A DNA stretch of 64,000 bases from Sphingobacteriales bacterium (lineage in GTDB: Bacteria; Bacteroidota; Bacteroidia; Chitinophagales; Chitinophagaceae): assembly GCA_016235125.1 (NCBI GenBank), contig JACRLZ010000006.1, positions 62,001-126,000 on the forward strand, in the 5' to 3' direction. Numbering within the stretch: position 1 is the stretch's first letter; every line of letters begins with the position of its first letter. Shown one piece after another: positions 53,178 through 61,383 of the stretch. Both the position numbers and the translations under genes were made by a program. The notes beneath the pieces are model-generated. The model did not search any database. It was not told where the DNA came from and saw only the letters and a program-made list of their open reading frames with translations.

Positions 53178-53708
53178 TTATTGTCCCGGAGGGGGCGGCC
53201 CATCACCGTGCGGCCCGCCGGGCGGCGGAGGTCCTCCTCTCCGGCCAGGGGGCTGTGGCTGCCCCATCATTCTTGTTATGTCATGAATGATATCATCAAA
53301 TTTTTTCTGTTGGTCAGTATTACAAAGGGCCCTTATTTTTTGAAAATGGTTTACTGTCAGTACATCCAGTTCTTCTGTAAGCTTACTGCATGCAGCGGCA
53401 GCGGCCTGTTTAGCACTGTCGGTAGCAGTAGTTTGTTTCACCAGTTCAAATAAGCTGTCTTTGGCTGCCCGTACTTTTTCACGGATCTCTTCTGCTTTCT
53501 GCCGATGTTCTTTTACCAATACATCCAATTGCTGCTGCTGGGCTGAGTCCAGTTTTAGTTCTTTAATTAAAAATTCATTCGGCACCCCTTTTACAGGCGG
53601 TGGCCCTTTTCTTTTATTCAGCCAAAACATGGCTAACGTGGCCGCATTGGCCACAAGCAACAATATCACCAACCAGGTAAGCAGTTTATTTTTTGTTCCG
53701 GTACTCAT
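53178..53708 (-). CDS. Spy/CpxP/CnrX-like membrane-anchored periplasmic protein
   Basis: This 176-residue protein has an uncleaved N-terminal membrane helix (residues 9-29) and a helical periplasmic domain (FLIKELKLDSAQQQQLDVLVKEHRQK, then CNTDQQKKFDDIIHDITRMMG) of the CpxP/Spy/CnrX heavy-metal-sensing type. The C-terminal tail is Pro/Gly-rich and disordered. It follows the anti-sigma gene by 12 bases, an arrangement like CnrYXH, in which a CnrX-like sensor controls release of an ECF sigma factor. Confidence 0.8.
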   Translation of the reverse strand: MSTGTKNKLLTWLVILLLVANAATLAMFWLNKRKGPPPVKGVPNEFLIKELKLDSAQQQQLDVLVKEHRQKAEEIREKVRAAKDSLFELVKQTTATDSAKQAAAAACSKLTEELDVLTVNHFQKIRALCNTDQQKKFDDIIHDITRMMGQPQPPGRRGGPPPPGGPHGDGPPPPGQ

Positions 53709-53720
53709 AATTCATTTTTT

Positions 53721-54029
53721 TCAATAAGCAGACGAAATGGTTTGATCATACGACTCGGCAAAGTTTTGCAATGAGGAAGAACTGGCAGCAGTTGATGGTT
53801 TTTTTGCCTTTGCCTGCTGTGAAAGCATAAAGGCATTTACCACCAGCAATAAACCCAGGGTGCTGATAGCCCAAACCGGTTTCACCGGAAGGCTCCATCC
53901 CTGCCGGGGTTCCTGTGCCTGCATTCTTCCTTTCAGCCTGGTGTAAAAGAAATCGTCGGTACCCGCTTCCTGTATGCCTTCAAAGCTCAGTAAGTGTTCG
54001 TCTACCAATGGTGTAGAATTTTTTTTCAT
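53721..54029 (-). CDS. Probable membrane anti-sigma factor
   Basis: This 102-residue protein has a cytosolic N-terminal part (about 45 residues), one membrane helix (residues 50-68, WAISTLGLLLVVNAFML) and a short periplasmic Ser/Ala-rich tail. It overlaps the ECF sigma gene by four bases (ATGA) and is followed by a CnrX-like sensor, so the position is that of an anti-sigma factor. No zinc-binding HX3CX2C motif is visible. The function is inferred from context. Confidence 0.65.
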   Translation of the reverse strand: MKKNSTPLVDEHLLSFEGIQEAGTDDFFYTRLKGRMQAQEPRQGWSLPVKPVWAISTLGLLLVVNAFMLSQQAKAKKPSTAASSSSLQNFAESYDQTISSAY

Positions 54030-54595
54030 TGTAATGTTTTATAATAATTCTCCAATAATTTCTGCAAGTTTTGTTTTGCCCTTGTTATCAGTGATTCCAC
54101 TGCTTTGATGTTTTGCTGCATAATGCTACAAACCTCTTCATAATTCAGGCCCTGAACTTTTATAAGCGTAAATGCCAGTTTTTGTTTTTCCGGCAGCGAT
54201 TCAATGGCTTTAAAAAGCACGGCTGCTTTTTCTTTGTTCTCAGCTATTATACCCGGGTGATAAAACATATCATCGCTTCTTTTCTTTTCATCCGGCATCC
54301 ACCAGGGCAATAATTGGCGGAGGCGTTGCCTTGTTTTTTTTCTCCTGATCTTATCCAATGCTTTTCGTACAGCAATCCGGTAAATCCAGGTAGAAAGTGA
54401 TGATTCTTCCTTAAAACCGCTTACCGACTCAAAGACCTGTATAAAAGTTTCCTGTGCCGCATCCTCTGCTTCTTTACTATCCTGCAAAATATTCAGTACA
54501 GTATGAAAAACCCGGTTGCGGTAATTTTCTACCAGCCACCGGAATGCCTGCTCGTTTTTTTGTCTGAGCTGCTGTATCAGTTCCTGTTCTGTCAA
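54026..54595 (-). CDS. ECF-type RNA polymerase sigma factor
   Basis: This 189-residue sigma-70-type ECF factor has region 2 (NRVFHTVLNILQDSKEAEDAAQETFIQVFESV, then STWIYRIAVRKALDKIRR) and region 4 (LPEKQKLAFTLIKVQGLNYEEVCSIMQQNIKAVES). There is no extra domain. It heads the minus-strand operon of anti-sigma factor, two Spy-like proteins, YHYH, MORN and SCO lipoproteins, which it probably controls. No matching promoter was confirmed upstream. Confidence 0.92.
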   Translation of the reverse strand: MTEQELIQQLRQKNEQAFRWLVENYRNRVFHTVLNILQDSKEAEDAAQETFIQVFESVSGFKEESSLSTWIYRIAVRKALDKIRRKKTRQRLRQLLPWWMPDEKKRSDDMFYHPGIIAENKEKAAVLFKAIESLPEKQKLAFTLIKVQGLNYEEVCSIMQQNIKAVESLITRAKQNLQKLLENYYKTLQ

Positions 54596-54650
54596 CGTTG
54601 GTTACGGGTTTTGACGCATCAAGCTAAATAAATCCTTCCTGATATTATAT

Positions 54651-54682
54651 AAAAAAACCGCCCCGCCGGAGCGGAACGGTTA
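54651..54682 (-). terminator. Minus-strand terminator-like hairpin with no assigned gene
   Basis: On the minus strand AACCG..CCGC and GCGG..CGGTT form a GC-rich stem followed by a run of T (the A run ending at 54658 on the plus strand). The 418-base gap between the ECF and EB_dh genes holds no minus-strand ORF upstream of it, so it may end an unannotated RNA (a TATTTTTG -7-like element reads from 54797 to 54790). Confidence 0.5.
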
Positions 54683-54912
54683 TACCCATTGTGTATGAAA
54701 ATGTAACTATTTCTCAGCAGATTTTTTTAAAATCCAGCTTTGTTTAAAGAAATGATTGTCGGAGAGAAGAACCAGTAAATTTTGCAGGTCAAAAATATCT
54801 GACCCCGCCTGACGGTTTCATGACAGCATGCTTTTTTAAACATGACCTTTCTCATGCCTCTTGCTAATATTTGTCACATATATTTCTTGTCTGATTTTTG
54901 TCACTTAAAAAT

Positions 54913-54937
54913 TTGACAGATGTCATGAAACTGTCAA
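54913..54937. promoter_or_regulatory. Candidate operator upstream of the respiratory operon
   Basis: TTGACAG (54913-54919) and CTGTCAA (54931-54937) are perfect inverted repeats, with GACAGATGTC nested inside. The region 54868-54937 also repeats TTGTC/GTCAC motifs. It lies 77 bases before the EB_dh start and could bind a Crp/Fnr-type or other regulator. Confidence 0.4.
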
Positions 54938-55013
54938 CAGATGCTGGATAGCTTGCACCTGTTCATTTGATGACTTTTTTGAAATAAAATTTTTCAATTA
55001 AAAATTTACTTAT

Positions 55014-56222
55014 ATGAAATATCTAAAATCAAAGTATGTATGGGTGATTACAACCCTTGTATTGGCATTCGGTTATGTAATCAGCTGTACAAAAGACGAC
55101 CAGGTGTTAGACACTCCCCAACCAATAAATAGCTCCACAGACCTCGTATCCGTAAAAACTACTGCAGCACCCACCATTGATGGCACTATTGATGCCATGT
55201 GGGCCAACAGTTCAACTCTTGAGTTTAGCACTGCTGTGCCTGAAGTCACCGGAGATGTATTCAGGGGATACACCGGAAATATCATTCCTTCAGTAAAAAT
55301 CAGATCTGCTTATGATGATAACAATATTTATTTCCTGGTGGAATGGGCCGATCCCACTCAGTCATTGAAACGTAATCCCTGGTATTTTGATCCCGTAACT
55401 AAAAGATGGGCTCAGGAAAGCGGCACCTATGGATTTACCAGCTCTCCTTACAGGCCGCCCTTTTATGAAGATAAAATGGCTTTTCTCTGGAATATAAATA
55501 ATTCAGTCAGTGGCTGGAACAATGGTACCTGCTATAAATCATGTCATACCGGTTTGCCTGCTGCAGATGGATCCAGCCGTCACTATACCAATTTTCCTAC
55601 TGAAAAAATTGATATGTGGCACTGGAAATCTGTAAGAGGCGGCGTTAATGCCGGCAACCAGATTCACGACCAGGTACAGAATAATAGTTACCCGAATGGA
55701 AGAACATCTGACCCCGGTGTGGATGTTTATCAGAATAATACGCAAACGCTTAACCAGCCGGGAATAGGAAGTGTGTCTGTTCCAAAATATATTATTCCGG
55801 GAAGAAATGATTATGGCTGGATCATGAATACAGAGGTTACTGCCGGTACCGCAAAGTTGATAACTGCAATTGATGCAAATGGCGTACTTACATTAGGTGA
55901 TGCAACAACAATAGATCCTAATGTGGGAACTGATTATCAAAGAATCGGCAGTTACAGCTCAGGTGGTGTTGGACCCAAAGTAATTCCGGGTCTTACCCTT
56001 AACGATTCATATACCGGAAGCATGGGCGATATCTCCTGCAAGGCTGTATGGTCTGGCGGTAGTTGGACAATGGAGTTCAAAAGAGCTTTAAAAACAAGTG
56101 ACACCGTTAATGATATTGACTTCTCATCATTGGCTGATCAGTACTTCGGATTTGCCATATTTGAAAATGCCCAGATAGCACACTCTATTAAGGCAAACCT
56201 TGTTTTAAAATTTAAAAAATAA
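55014..56222 (+). CDS. Ethylbenzene-dehydrogenase-gamma-like (EB_dh) heme lipoprotein
   Basis: This 402-residue lipoprotein (VISC, Cys25) has an EB_dh-type domain: APTIDGTIDAMWANSSTLEF, then IRSAYDDNNIYFLVEWADPTQS and further beta strands to the C-terminus (WTMEFKRALKT). EB_dh gamma subunits bind heme b, and relatives carry c heme. Here a CX3CH motif (Cys173, Cys177, His178) suggests a covalent heme, though spacing is non-standard. It probably passes electrons in the periplasm and is first of a heme-barrel operon. Confidence 0.8.
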   Translation: MKYLKSKYVWVITTLVLAFGYVISCTKDDQVLDTPQPINSSTDLVSVKTTAAPTIDGTIDAMWANSSTLEFSTAVPEVTGDVFRGYTGNIIPSVKIRSAYDDNNIYFLVEWADPTQSLKRNPWYFDPVTKRWAQESGTYGFTSSPYRPPFYEDKMAFLWNINNSVSGWNNGTCYKSCHTGLPAADGSSRHYTNFPTEKIDMWHWKSVRGGVNAGNQIHDQVQNNSYPNGRTSDPGVDVYQNNTQTLNQPGIGSVSVPKYIIPGRNDYGWIMNTEVTAGTAKLITAIDANGVLTLGDATTIDPNVGTDYQRIGSYSSGGVGPKVIPGLTLNDSYTGSMGDISCKAVWSGGSWTMEFKRALKTSDTVNDIDFSSLADQYFGFAIFENAQIAHSIKANLVLKFKK

Positions 56223-56227
56223 AAACC

Positions 56228-56623
56228 ATGTTACGCCTAAAAATTATACCGGGGATTATTTCTCTTGGTGCTGCAGTACTGGTTTTACTGGGCTGTTATA
56301 AAGACAAAACAGTAATACTGGACAGCGTTGACGAAATTACCAGGCCTGTAACATTCAGTAATGATATTCTCCCCATATTCAATAACAGCTGCAATACAAG
56401 CGGATGTCACAGTGCAGGAGGCAAAGCACCTGACCTTACAGCTGCCAATGCTTATAATTCTTTAACCGGTGGCAATTATATTAAAACCGATGATCCTAAA
56501 AACAGTGAGCTATACCTGTGGATGTCGGGAAAAAAAGGATCGCCTATGCCATTAAGCGGCGTCAATAAGGATTATAATGCCTTGATTCTTGCATGGATAA
56601 AACAAGGTGCATCAAACAATTAA
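56228..56623 (+). CDS. Small c-type cytochrome lipoprotein with CX4CH motif
   Basis: This 131-residue protein has a lipobox LLGC (Cys23) and a single heme-binding motif with four residues between cysteines (Cys55, Cys60, His61, in SCNTSGCHS). A methionine at about residue 107 (SPMPL) may be the distal ligand. The CX4CH spacing is known for cytochrome domains of Bacteroidota and relatives. It lies five bases after the EB_dh gene and is probably the next electron carrier in the same operon. Confidence 0.8.
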   Translation: MLRLKIIPGIISLGAAVLVLLGCYKDKTVILDSVDEITRPVTFSNDILPIFNNSCNTSGCHSAGGKAPDLTAANAYNSLTGGNYIKTDDPKNSELYLWMSGKKGSPMPLSGVNKDYNALILAWIKQGASNN

Positions 56624-56633
56624 AACAAAAATT

Positions 56634-57524
56634 ATGAAAAAGTTTTTCAATACTGTTTTACCGCTTACTGCGCTGCTTTTTCTGCTAACCGGCTTTGCAC
56701 AGGCACAGGATACCACAGAAGCACCTGCGGTAAAAAAAGTTACGGCGGTAAAAAATACTTTTGGCAGTGTCTGGCTGATCGATAACCAGACAGTGATGGT
56801 GCCTGTAAAAGGAACGCTTGAATTTGACATTCAGCACCGGTTTGGCACCATTAACAATGGCGCTAAAGATCTGTTTGGATTCTTTGCCCCTTCCAATATC
56901 CGGTTTGGCCTTAACTACGCCCCGATTAAAAACCTGTTTGTTGGGGTTGGCATCACCAAAGAAAGAAAACAAATAGACCTGAATGCCAAATACGCATTAC
57001 TTCAGCAAACTACTGACAACAAAATTCCGGTAGGCGTAAGCTATTACGGAAATATGGTAATAGATACCAGGAATAAAAGCAATTTCAGGTATGATGCGCA
57101 CAGGCTGTCTTATTTCAATCAATTGATAATTGCCAGAAAGATCACCAAAAATTTCTCGGCACAGGTTGCTCCCAGCTTTTCCTGGTATAATAATGTAGAG
57201 GGTTATGTGGACAGCAAGGGCACTATCCAGAAAAAAATGAAAAACGGACACCTGGCAATTGCCTTTATGGGCCGTTATAAAGTAACCAAGTTATCTTCCA
57301 TTATTGTTGGATATGACCAGCCCCTGACGCAGCACCCAACCAATAATCCGCATCCCAATATTTCTTTCGGGTTTGAGACCGTTACCAGTTCACATGCCTT
57401 CCAGGTATTCTTTGGTAACTATTATGGCATTGTGCCGCAAAGCAACAATGTATTCAACCAGAATGATTATAGAGAAAGCCAGTATGTAATTGGTTTCAAC
57501 ATAACCCGTCTCTGGAATTTTTAA
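56634..57524 (+). CDS. DUF5777 family outer membrane barrel protein
   Basis: The start is at 56634 (296 residues). The frame begins at 56607, inside the preceding gene. A signal peptide (MKKFFNTVLPLTALLFLLTGFAQAQ) is followed by the DUF5777 pattern: PVKGTLEFDIQHRFGTINNGAKDLFGFFAPSNIRFGLNYAP, then barrel strands ending in ITRLWNF. Such barrels co-occur with periplasmic cytochromes in Bacteroidota and may help them contact the outer membrane. A strong terminator follows. Confidence 0.88.
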   Translation: MKKFFNTVLPLTALLFLLTGFAQAQDTTEAPAVKKVTAVKNTFGSVWLIDNQTVMVPVKGTLEFDIQHRFGTINNGAKDLFGFFAPSNIRFGLNYAPIKNLFVGVGITKERKQIDLNAKYALLQQTTDNKIPVGVSYYGNMVIDTRNKSNFRYDAHRLSYFNQLIIARKITKNFSAQVAPSFSWYNNVEGYVDSKGTIQKKMKNGHLAIAFMGRYKVTKLSSIIVGYDQPLTQHPTNNPHPNISFGFETVTSSHAFQVFFGNYYGIVPQSNNVFNQNDYRESQYVIGFNITRLWNF

Positions 57525-57542
57525 ACAATTTCACCAAAATCA

Positions 57543-57572
57543 AAACAGGAGCTATCAGGCTCCTGTTTTTTT
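57543..57572 (+). terminator. Terminator after the DUF5777 gene
   Basis: AAACAGGAGC (57543-57552) and GCTCCTGTTT (57559-57568) form a ten-base stem with a six-base loop, ending in a run of T to 57572. Confidence 0.88.
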
Positions 57573-57784
57573 ATATCTTTTCCTGTAGTGAACAATTATT
57601 TTTATTACTCTTTGTGTGGAATGTATCAAGAAACAAGTGTACCGGACTCTGTTGATGGAAATCATTACTGTTTCTGATAAAAATCAGTTCTGATTTTTTG
57701 CCTGTCAACCGTTTATTATTTCATCCAAACTACTTTAGTTGCAGATTTTTTACCTGTTTATTACTTCATATTACAAACAATTTT

Positions 57785-57997
57785 ATGGGCACCGAAAAAA
57801 AACCAGGCAATAAGTCCCGTCGCCAGTTTTTCTTTTCATTATTCGCTGAAAAAAAAGAAAAAATAAAAATGCTTACTGCAGATGGAAAGCTGGTGGAGGT
57901 AGATAAAACTGCTTTTGAACAAGTTTCAAAAAAGAAAAAGGCAAGCAATAAGGAAGTATATGACTGGATGAAGAATCCATCCAAAAACAAAAACTAA
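57785..57997 (+). CDS. Small protein sharing the PsrB-type TADGKLVEVD module
   Basis: Starting at the ATG at 57785, this 70-residue protein reads MGTEKKPGNKSRRQFFFSLF, then a basic region, then KIKMLTADGKLVEVD at 26-40. This last stretch matches 14 of 15 residues with the PsrB-like protein at 61384 and is similar to the one at 58022. It has no cysteine, no long hydrophobic segment and no Tat-type core after its RR. It precedes the FeS-NrfD module and may be a partial or regulatory relative. The upstream gap (57573-57784) contains promoter-like A/T-rich DNA only. Confidence 0.7.
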   Translation: MGTEKKPGNKSRRQFFFSLFAEKKEKIKMLTADGKLVEVDKTAFEQVSKKKKASNKEVYDWMKNPSKNKN

Positions 57998-58021
57998 TTC
58001 TCATCACTTCATATTATTTAT

Positions 58022-58996
58022 ATGAAACAAGAAGAAATAAATGACAAGGGCCGGCGGGATTTTCTAAAGACTGCTGCAATAGCTACAATAGCCACTACTG
58101 CCTGCGGCAGTTTGGCTTGCTCTTGTTCTTCTAAAAAAGCAGCTGTTGCCGAAAAGGTCAGACTTTTATCTCCTGATGGAGAGATAGTGGAGATTGATTC
58201 TGTCTATCTGAATCACCATGAGAATATGGCTGTCTTGTCCAAACATGAACAAAGAATGGGCATACCAGGAAAAAAATTTGTAATGGTAGTAGATCTTGCC
58301 CGTTGCAAGAATGCAAGAAAATGTGTTACCGCCTGCCAGAAATGGCACTACCGGCCGGAAGAAACTGAATGGCTTACCGTGAAATTAATGAAGGACAGCG
58401 ATAAGGCTGCTCCTTACTGGTTTCCGAAACAATGTTTCCACTGCGACAATCCGCCTTGCGTAAAAGTATGTCCGGTAAATGCAACATTTAAAAGACAGGA
58501 TGGATTGGTGTTAATAGACAATGAAAGATGTATTGGCTGTAAATTCTGTATGGCGGCCTGTCCGTATTCTACCCGTGTTTTTAACTGGAGTGATCCTGAA
58601 ATACCTTTTGATATTAAAGACCTGCCCTACTCTGCTGAAACAGGAGTTCCTGCCAGAGTTGGTACGGTGGAAAAATGTGATTTCTGTCCCGACAGGGCAA
58701 GAGAAGGACTTCTTCCGCCCTGCGTAGAAGCTTGTCCCAATGGTGTGTTCTATTTTGGCGATGAAAATGAAGACACAGTAAGTAATGGTGATGAAACACT
58801 AAGCTTTTCCCAATTAATAAAAGACAGGTCAGCTTACCGGTTTCAGGAAGAACTCGGAACCAAACCAAGGGTGTATTACCTGCCTCCAAAAGACCGGCAG
58901 TTTCCGGTAGAAAGAGGTTATGAAAATCTTCCCGACAAATTAAAAGCAAGATTTAAAGATGTAATGGAAGAAAGTCATTTACTGGAAAAAAAATGA
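58022..58996 (+). CDS. PsrB/DmsB-like four-cluster iron-sulfur protein
   Basis: This 324-residue periplasm-facing electron-transfer subunit begins with a Tat signal (RRDFLKTAAIATIATTACG, residues 11-29). Then come four ferredoxin motifs: C95-A98-C101-C105, C138-C141-C146-C150, C170-C173-C176-C180 and C219-C222-C234-C238. The first motif has Ala98 where a Cys is expected, so one cluster may be [3Fe-4S]. A KVRLLSPDGEIVEID stretch (45-59) matches its neighbours. It normally passes electrons between an NrfD membrane subunit and a catalytic Mo subunit, none of which is seen here. Confidence 0.92.
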   Translation: MKQEEINDKGRRDFLKTAAIATIATTACGSLACSCSSKKAAVAEKVRLLSPDGEIVEIDSVYLNHHENMAVLSKHEQRMGIPGKKFVMVVDLARCKNARKCVTACQKWHYRPEETEWLTVKLMKDSDKAAPYWFPKQCFHCDNPPCVKVCPVNATFKRQDGLVLIDNERCIGCKFCMAACPYSTRVFNWSDPEIPFDIKDLPYSAETGVPARVGTVEKCDFCPDRAREGLLPPCVEACPNGVFYFGDENEDTVSNGDETLSFSQLIKDRSAYRFQEELGTKPRVYYLPPKDRQFPVERGYENLPDKLKARFKDVMEESHLLEKK

Positions 58997-59038
58997 TGCT
59001 TCCGGCGCTACTTAAACTAACAATGAATATTATTTTTT

Positions 59039-60394
59039 ATGGAACTCAATAAATATCAACAGGAATTATTTAATCATCAACGACCTGTTATTGAAAAATT
59101 TGGGGCCAGAACATGGAAGTGGACCATATTTTTTCTTTTATGGATCGGCTTGGGAGGCTATGCCCTGTATTTGCAGATTGCCAAGGGGCATACGGTAACA
59201 GGCATGCGGGATAATGTTGTTTGGGGACTTTATATAGCCAACTTCATTTTCTTCATTGGTATCAGTTATGCAGGCGCTGTTATTTCCGGCATTCTTCATA
59301 TTCTGAAAGTTGAATGGCGTAAACCTATTATCCGTATTGCCGAGATGGTAACAGTGATCTCAACTATTATCGGCCCTGTTTTTATTTTATTGTGTGTTGG
59401 CCGGTTAGACAGGCTTCATCATCTTTTCCTGTATCCAAGACTTCAGTCACCCATCACCTGGGATGTATTTGCCATCGGTACTTATTTTACCGGGAGTGTG
59501 ATATTTCTTTATCTGGCATTAATAAAAGACTTTGCTATTTATCGTGATGCCAAACTAAATATTCCCAAATGGCAACAAAAAATGTATAAAATATTAGCGA
59601 TTGGTTATCGTGGTACCAAAGGCCAAAAAAGGCATATCAGGATTTCTACCAACCTGCTGGCCATTATGATTATACCACTTGCGATCATTGTACACTCTGT
59701 ACTTTCCTGGATTTTCGGGATGACACTTCGCCCCGGCTGGCATAGCACCATCTTTGGGCCATACTTTGTTCTTGCTGCCATTTATTCCGGTACAGGTGTG
59801 CTGATCATGGCCATGTGGGTGTACAGAAAAATGTATAAACTCGGGAACTACATTCAGGACAAGCATTTTATCTATCTCGGGTATATTATGATGGTGCTTG
59901 GCGCCGCTTATGGATACTTTACCTTCTCAGAATATCTGACAGATTGGTTTGGTTCTGAGAAGTGGAGCAATGAAGTGATAGATAAAATATTCAATCCTGC
60001 AAAATATGGCTGGTGGTTCCTGTTTACAAACATCGCAGGAATTCTGCTTCCTATTTTTATTGTTGCCTTCCCTAAAACAAGAAAACCAGGATGGATTACC
60101 ATCGCTTCATTTTTTATGGTAATAGCCCTTTGGGTAAAAAGATACCTGATCATTGTTCCAACTCTTGAGTCTCCCTTACTTCCGATGCAGGACACAAGAA
60201 CTGAGTATGTGAAATACTCGGCCACATGGGTAGAGTGGGCACTTACGTTTGCAGGTATTGCCACTTTCTTTTTATTCTTTACGCTATTGTCAAAATTTGT
60301 AACCATTATTCCTATATCAGAATTCGGGGGCAAAGAAAAACCGGTCGTTACAACAAAAGATTCTGCAGAGGAAAACGAAATAGCTCCCGCTTAA
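59039..60394 (+). CDS. NrfD/PsrC family membrane quinol-interacting subunit
   Basis: This 451-residue polytopic protein has about ten transmembrane helices and the NrfD/PsrC signature GMRDNVVWGLYIANFIFFIG at about residues 55-74. It anchors the iron-sulfur subunit and exchanges electrons with menaquinol at the outer face of the inner membrane. The C-terminal part includes conserved charged loops (WGLYIANFI; RPGWHSTIFGPYF). The gene lies 42 bases after the PsrB-like gene and is followed by the exported-protein gene. Confidence 0.93.
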   Translation: MELNKYQQELFNHQRPVIEKFGARTWKWTIFFLLWIGLGGYALYLQIAKGHTVTGMRDNVVWGLYIANFIFFIGISYAGAVISGILHILKVEWRKPIIRIAEMVTVISTIIGPVFILLCVGRLDRLHHLFLYPRLQSPITWDVFAIGTYFTGSVIFLYLALIKDFAIYRDAKLNIPKWQQKMYKILAIGYRGTKGQKRHIRISTNLLAIMIIPLAIIVHSVLSWIFGMTLRPGWHSTIFGPYFVLAAIYSGTGVLIMAMWVYRKMYKLGNYIQDKHFIYLGYIMMVLGAAYGYFTFSEYLTDWFGSEKWSNEVIDKIFNPAKYGWWFLFTNIAGILLPIFIVAFPKTRKPGWITIASFFMVIALWVKRYLIIVPTLESPLLPMQDTRTEYVKYSATWVEWALTFAGIATFFLFFTLLSKFVTIIPISEFGGKEKPVVTTKDSAEENEIAPA

Positions 60395-60404
60395 AAAATA
60401 GTTT

Positions 60405-61367
60405 ATGAAACAGGATTTAACTATAACAACATTTAAAAAAGTCTTTCAACCGATTTTTATTTTTGTTGTTCTTTTTATAACACTGCTGATTCCGGGTTAT
60501 TTGTTTGCCCAAGCCGATAGCACACAAAAACAAGAGCCGGCAACTGAACAAGAATCATCTCTCATTTCTCCATCACTTGAATTTGTCAGCGTTCAAAAAA
60601 CAGATAATACCATTGACCTGAAAGTGGCATTGAAAGCAAAATTCAAAGGGTCATCTATAAAATTACCCTTGCTTAAGACCAGCTTCCTGCTTATAACTGA
60701 TACAGCAGAAAAAGAGCTCGGTTTTGTAATTACTAATAGTGAAGGAAAAGCAGTTTTGAATGTTAAGGCAGATGTGCTTACTGCTGACAAAGAAGGAAAA
60801 CTTCATTTCAAGGCTGTATTTGCCGGCAACAAAGCAATGGAAGCTACCGAACAAGAGGTGACTATAAAAAGAGCCCGGCTTGAAATTACTCCGGTAAAAG
60901 AAGATTCCCTGCTAATCGTCCAGGTAAAACTGATAGATGTGGGAACAGGAACCGAAACTCCCGTACCAGAAACAGTTGTTGGAATATTTGTACATCGTTC
61001 CTTCAACCCTTTAAAAATCGGAGAGGGATCGACTGATGAAAATGGTGAAGCAACAATTGAAGTTCCCAACAAGCTGCCCGGCGATGCAAAAGGAAATATT
61101 ACCCTGATTGCAAAACTGGACGAAAATGAACTGTATGGAAACCTGGAGGCCGGCGTTGTGCAACAATGGGGAGTTCCTGTTTCCGATAAATCGCAGGAGT
61201 TGCCCCGTGCTTTATGGAGTCCCCATGCTCCTCTCTGGATGATGATCACTTTCATCATTTTAATTTGTACAGTATGGGGGCACTACCTTGTTATCATTAT
61301 TCAGTTGTTCAGGTTGAGAAGAGAAGAACCTGAGCCTGATTCTCCTACTGTCGAACATATTTCTTAA
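60405..61367 (+). CDS. Exported Ig-like protein with C-terminal membrane anchor
   Basis: This 320-residue protein has an N-terminal signal (about residues 12-36, ending near LFAQADS). Two beta-rich regions (about 50-150 and 155-260) look like Ig or CarboxypepD-reg domains. A C-terminal membrane helix (about residues 283-305, LWMMITFIILICTVWGHYLVI) ends with a charged tail. It could hold the FeS-NrfD complex or bring partners to it. No family is recognised. It lies ten bases after the first NrfD gene. Confidence 0.7.
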   Translation: MKQDLTITTFKKVFQPIFIFVVLFITLLIPGYLFAQADSTQKQEPATEQESSLISPSLEFVSVQKTDNTIDLKVALKAKFKGSSIKLPLLKTSFLLITDTAEKELGFVITNSEGKAVLNVKADVLTADKEGKLHFKAVFAGNKAMEATEQEVTIKRARLEITPVKEDSLLIVQVKLIDVGTGTETPVPETVVGIFVHRSFNPLKIGEGSTDENGEATIEVPNKLPGDAKGNITLIAKLDENELYGNLEAGVVQQWGVPVSDKSQELPRALWSPHAPLWMMITFIILICTVWGHYLVIIIQLFRLRREEPEPDSPTVEHIS

Positions 61368-61383
61368 CCGAAATTATTTGAGT

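Noticed and set aside
54938..55013. Sigma-54 promoter before the EB_dh gene
   Set aside because: A TGG..TTGC pair near 54945 has the wrong spacing between GG and GC (seven instead of ten bases).
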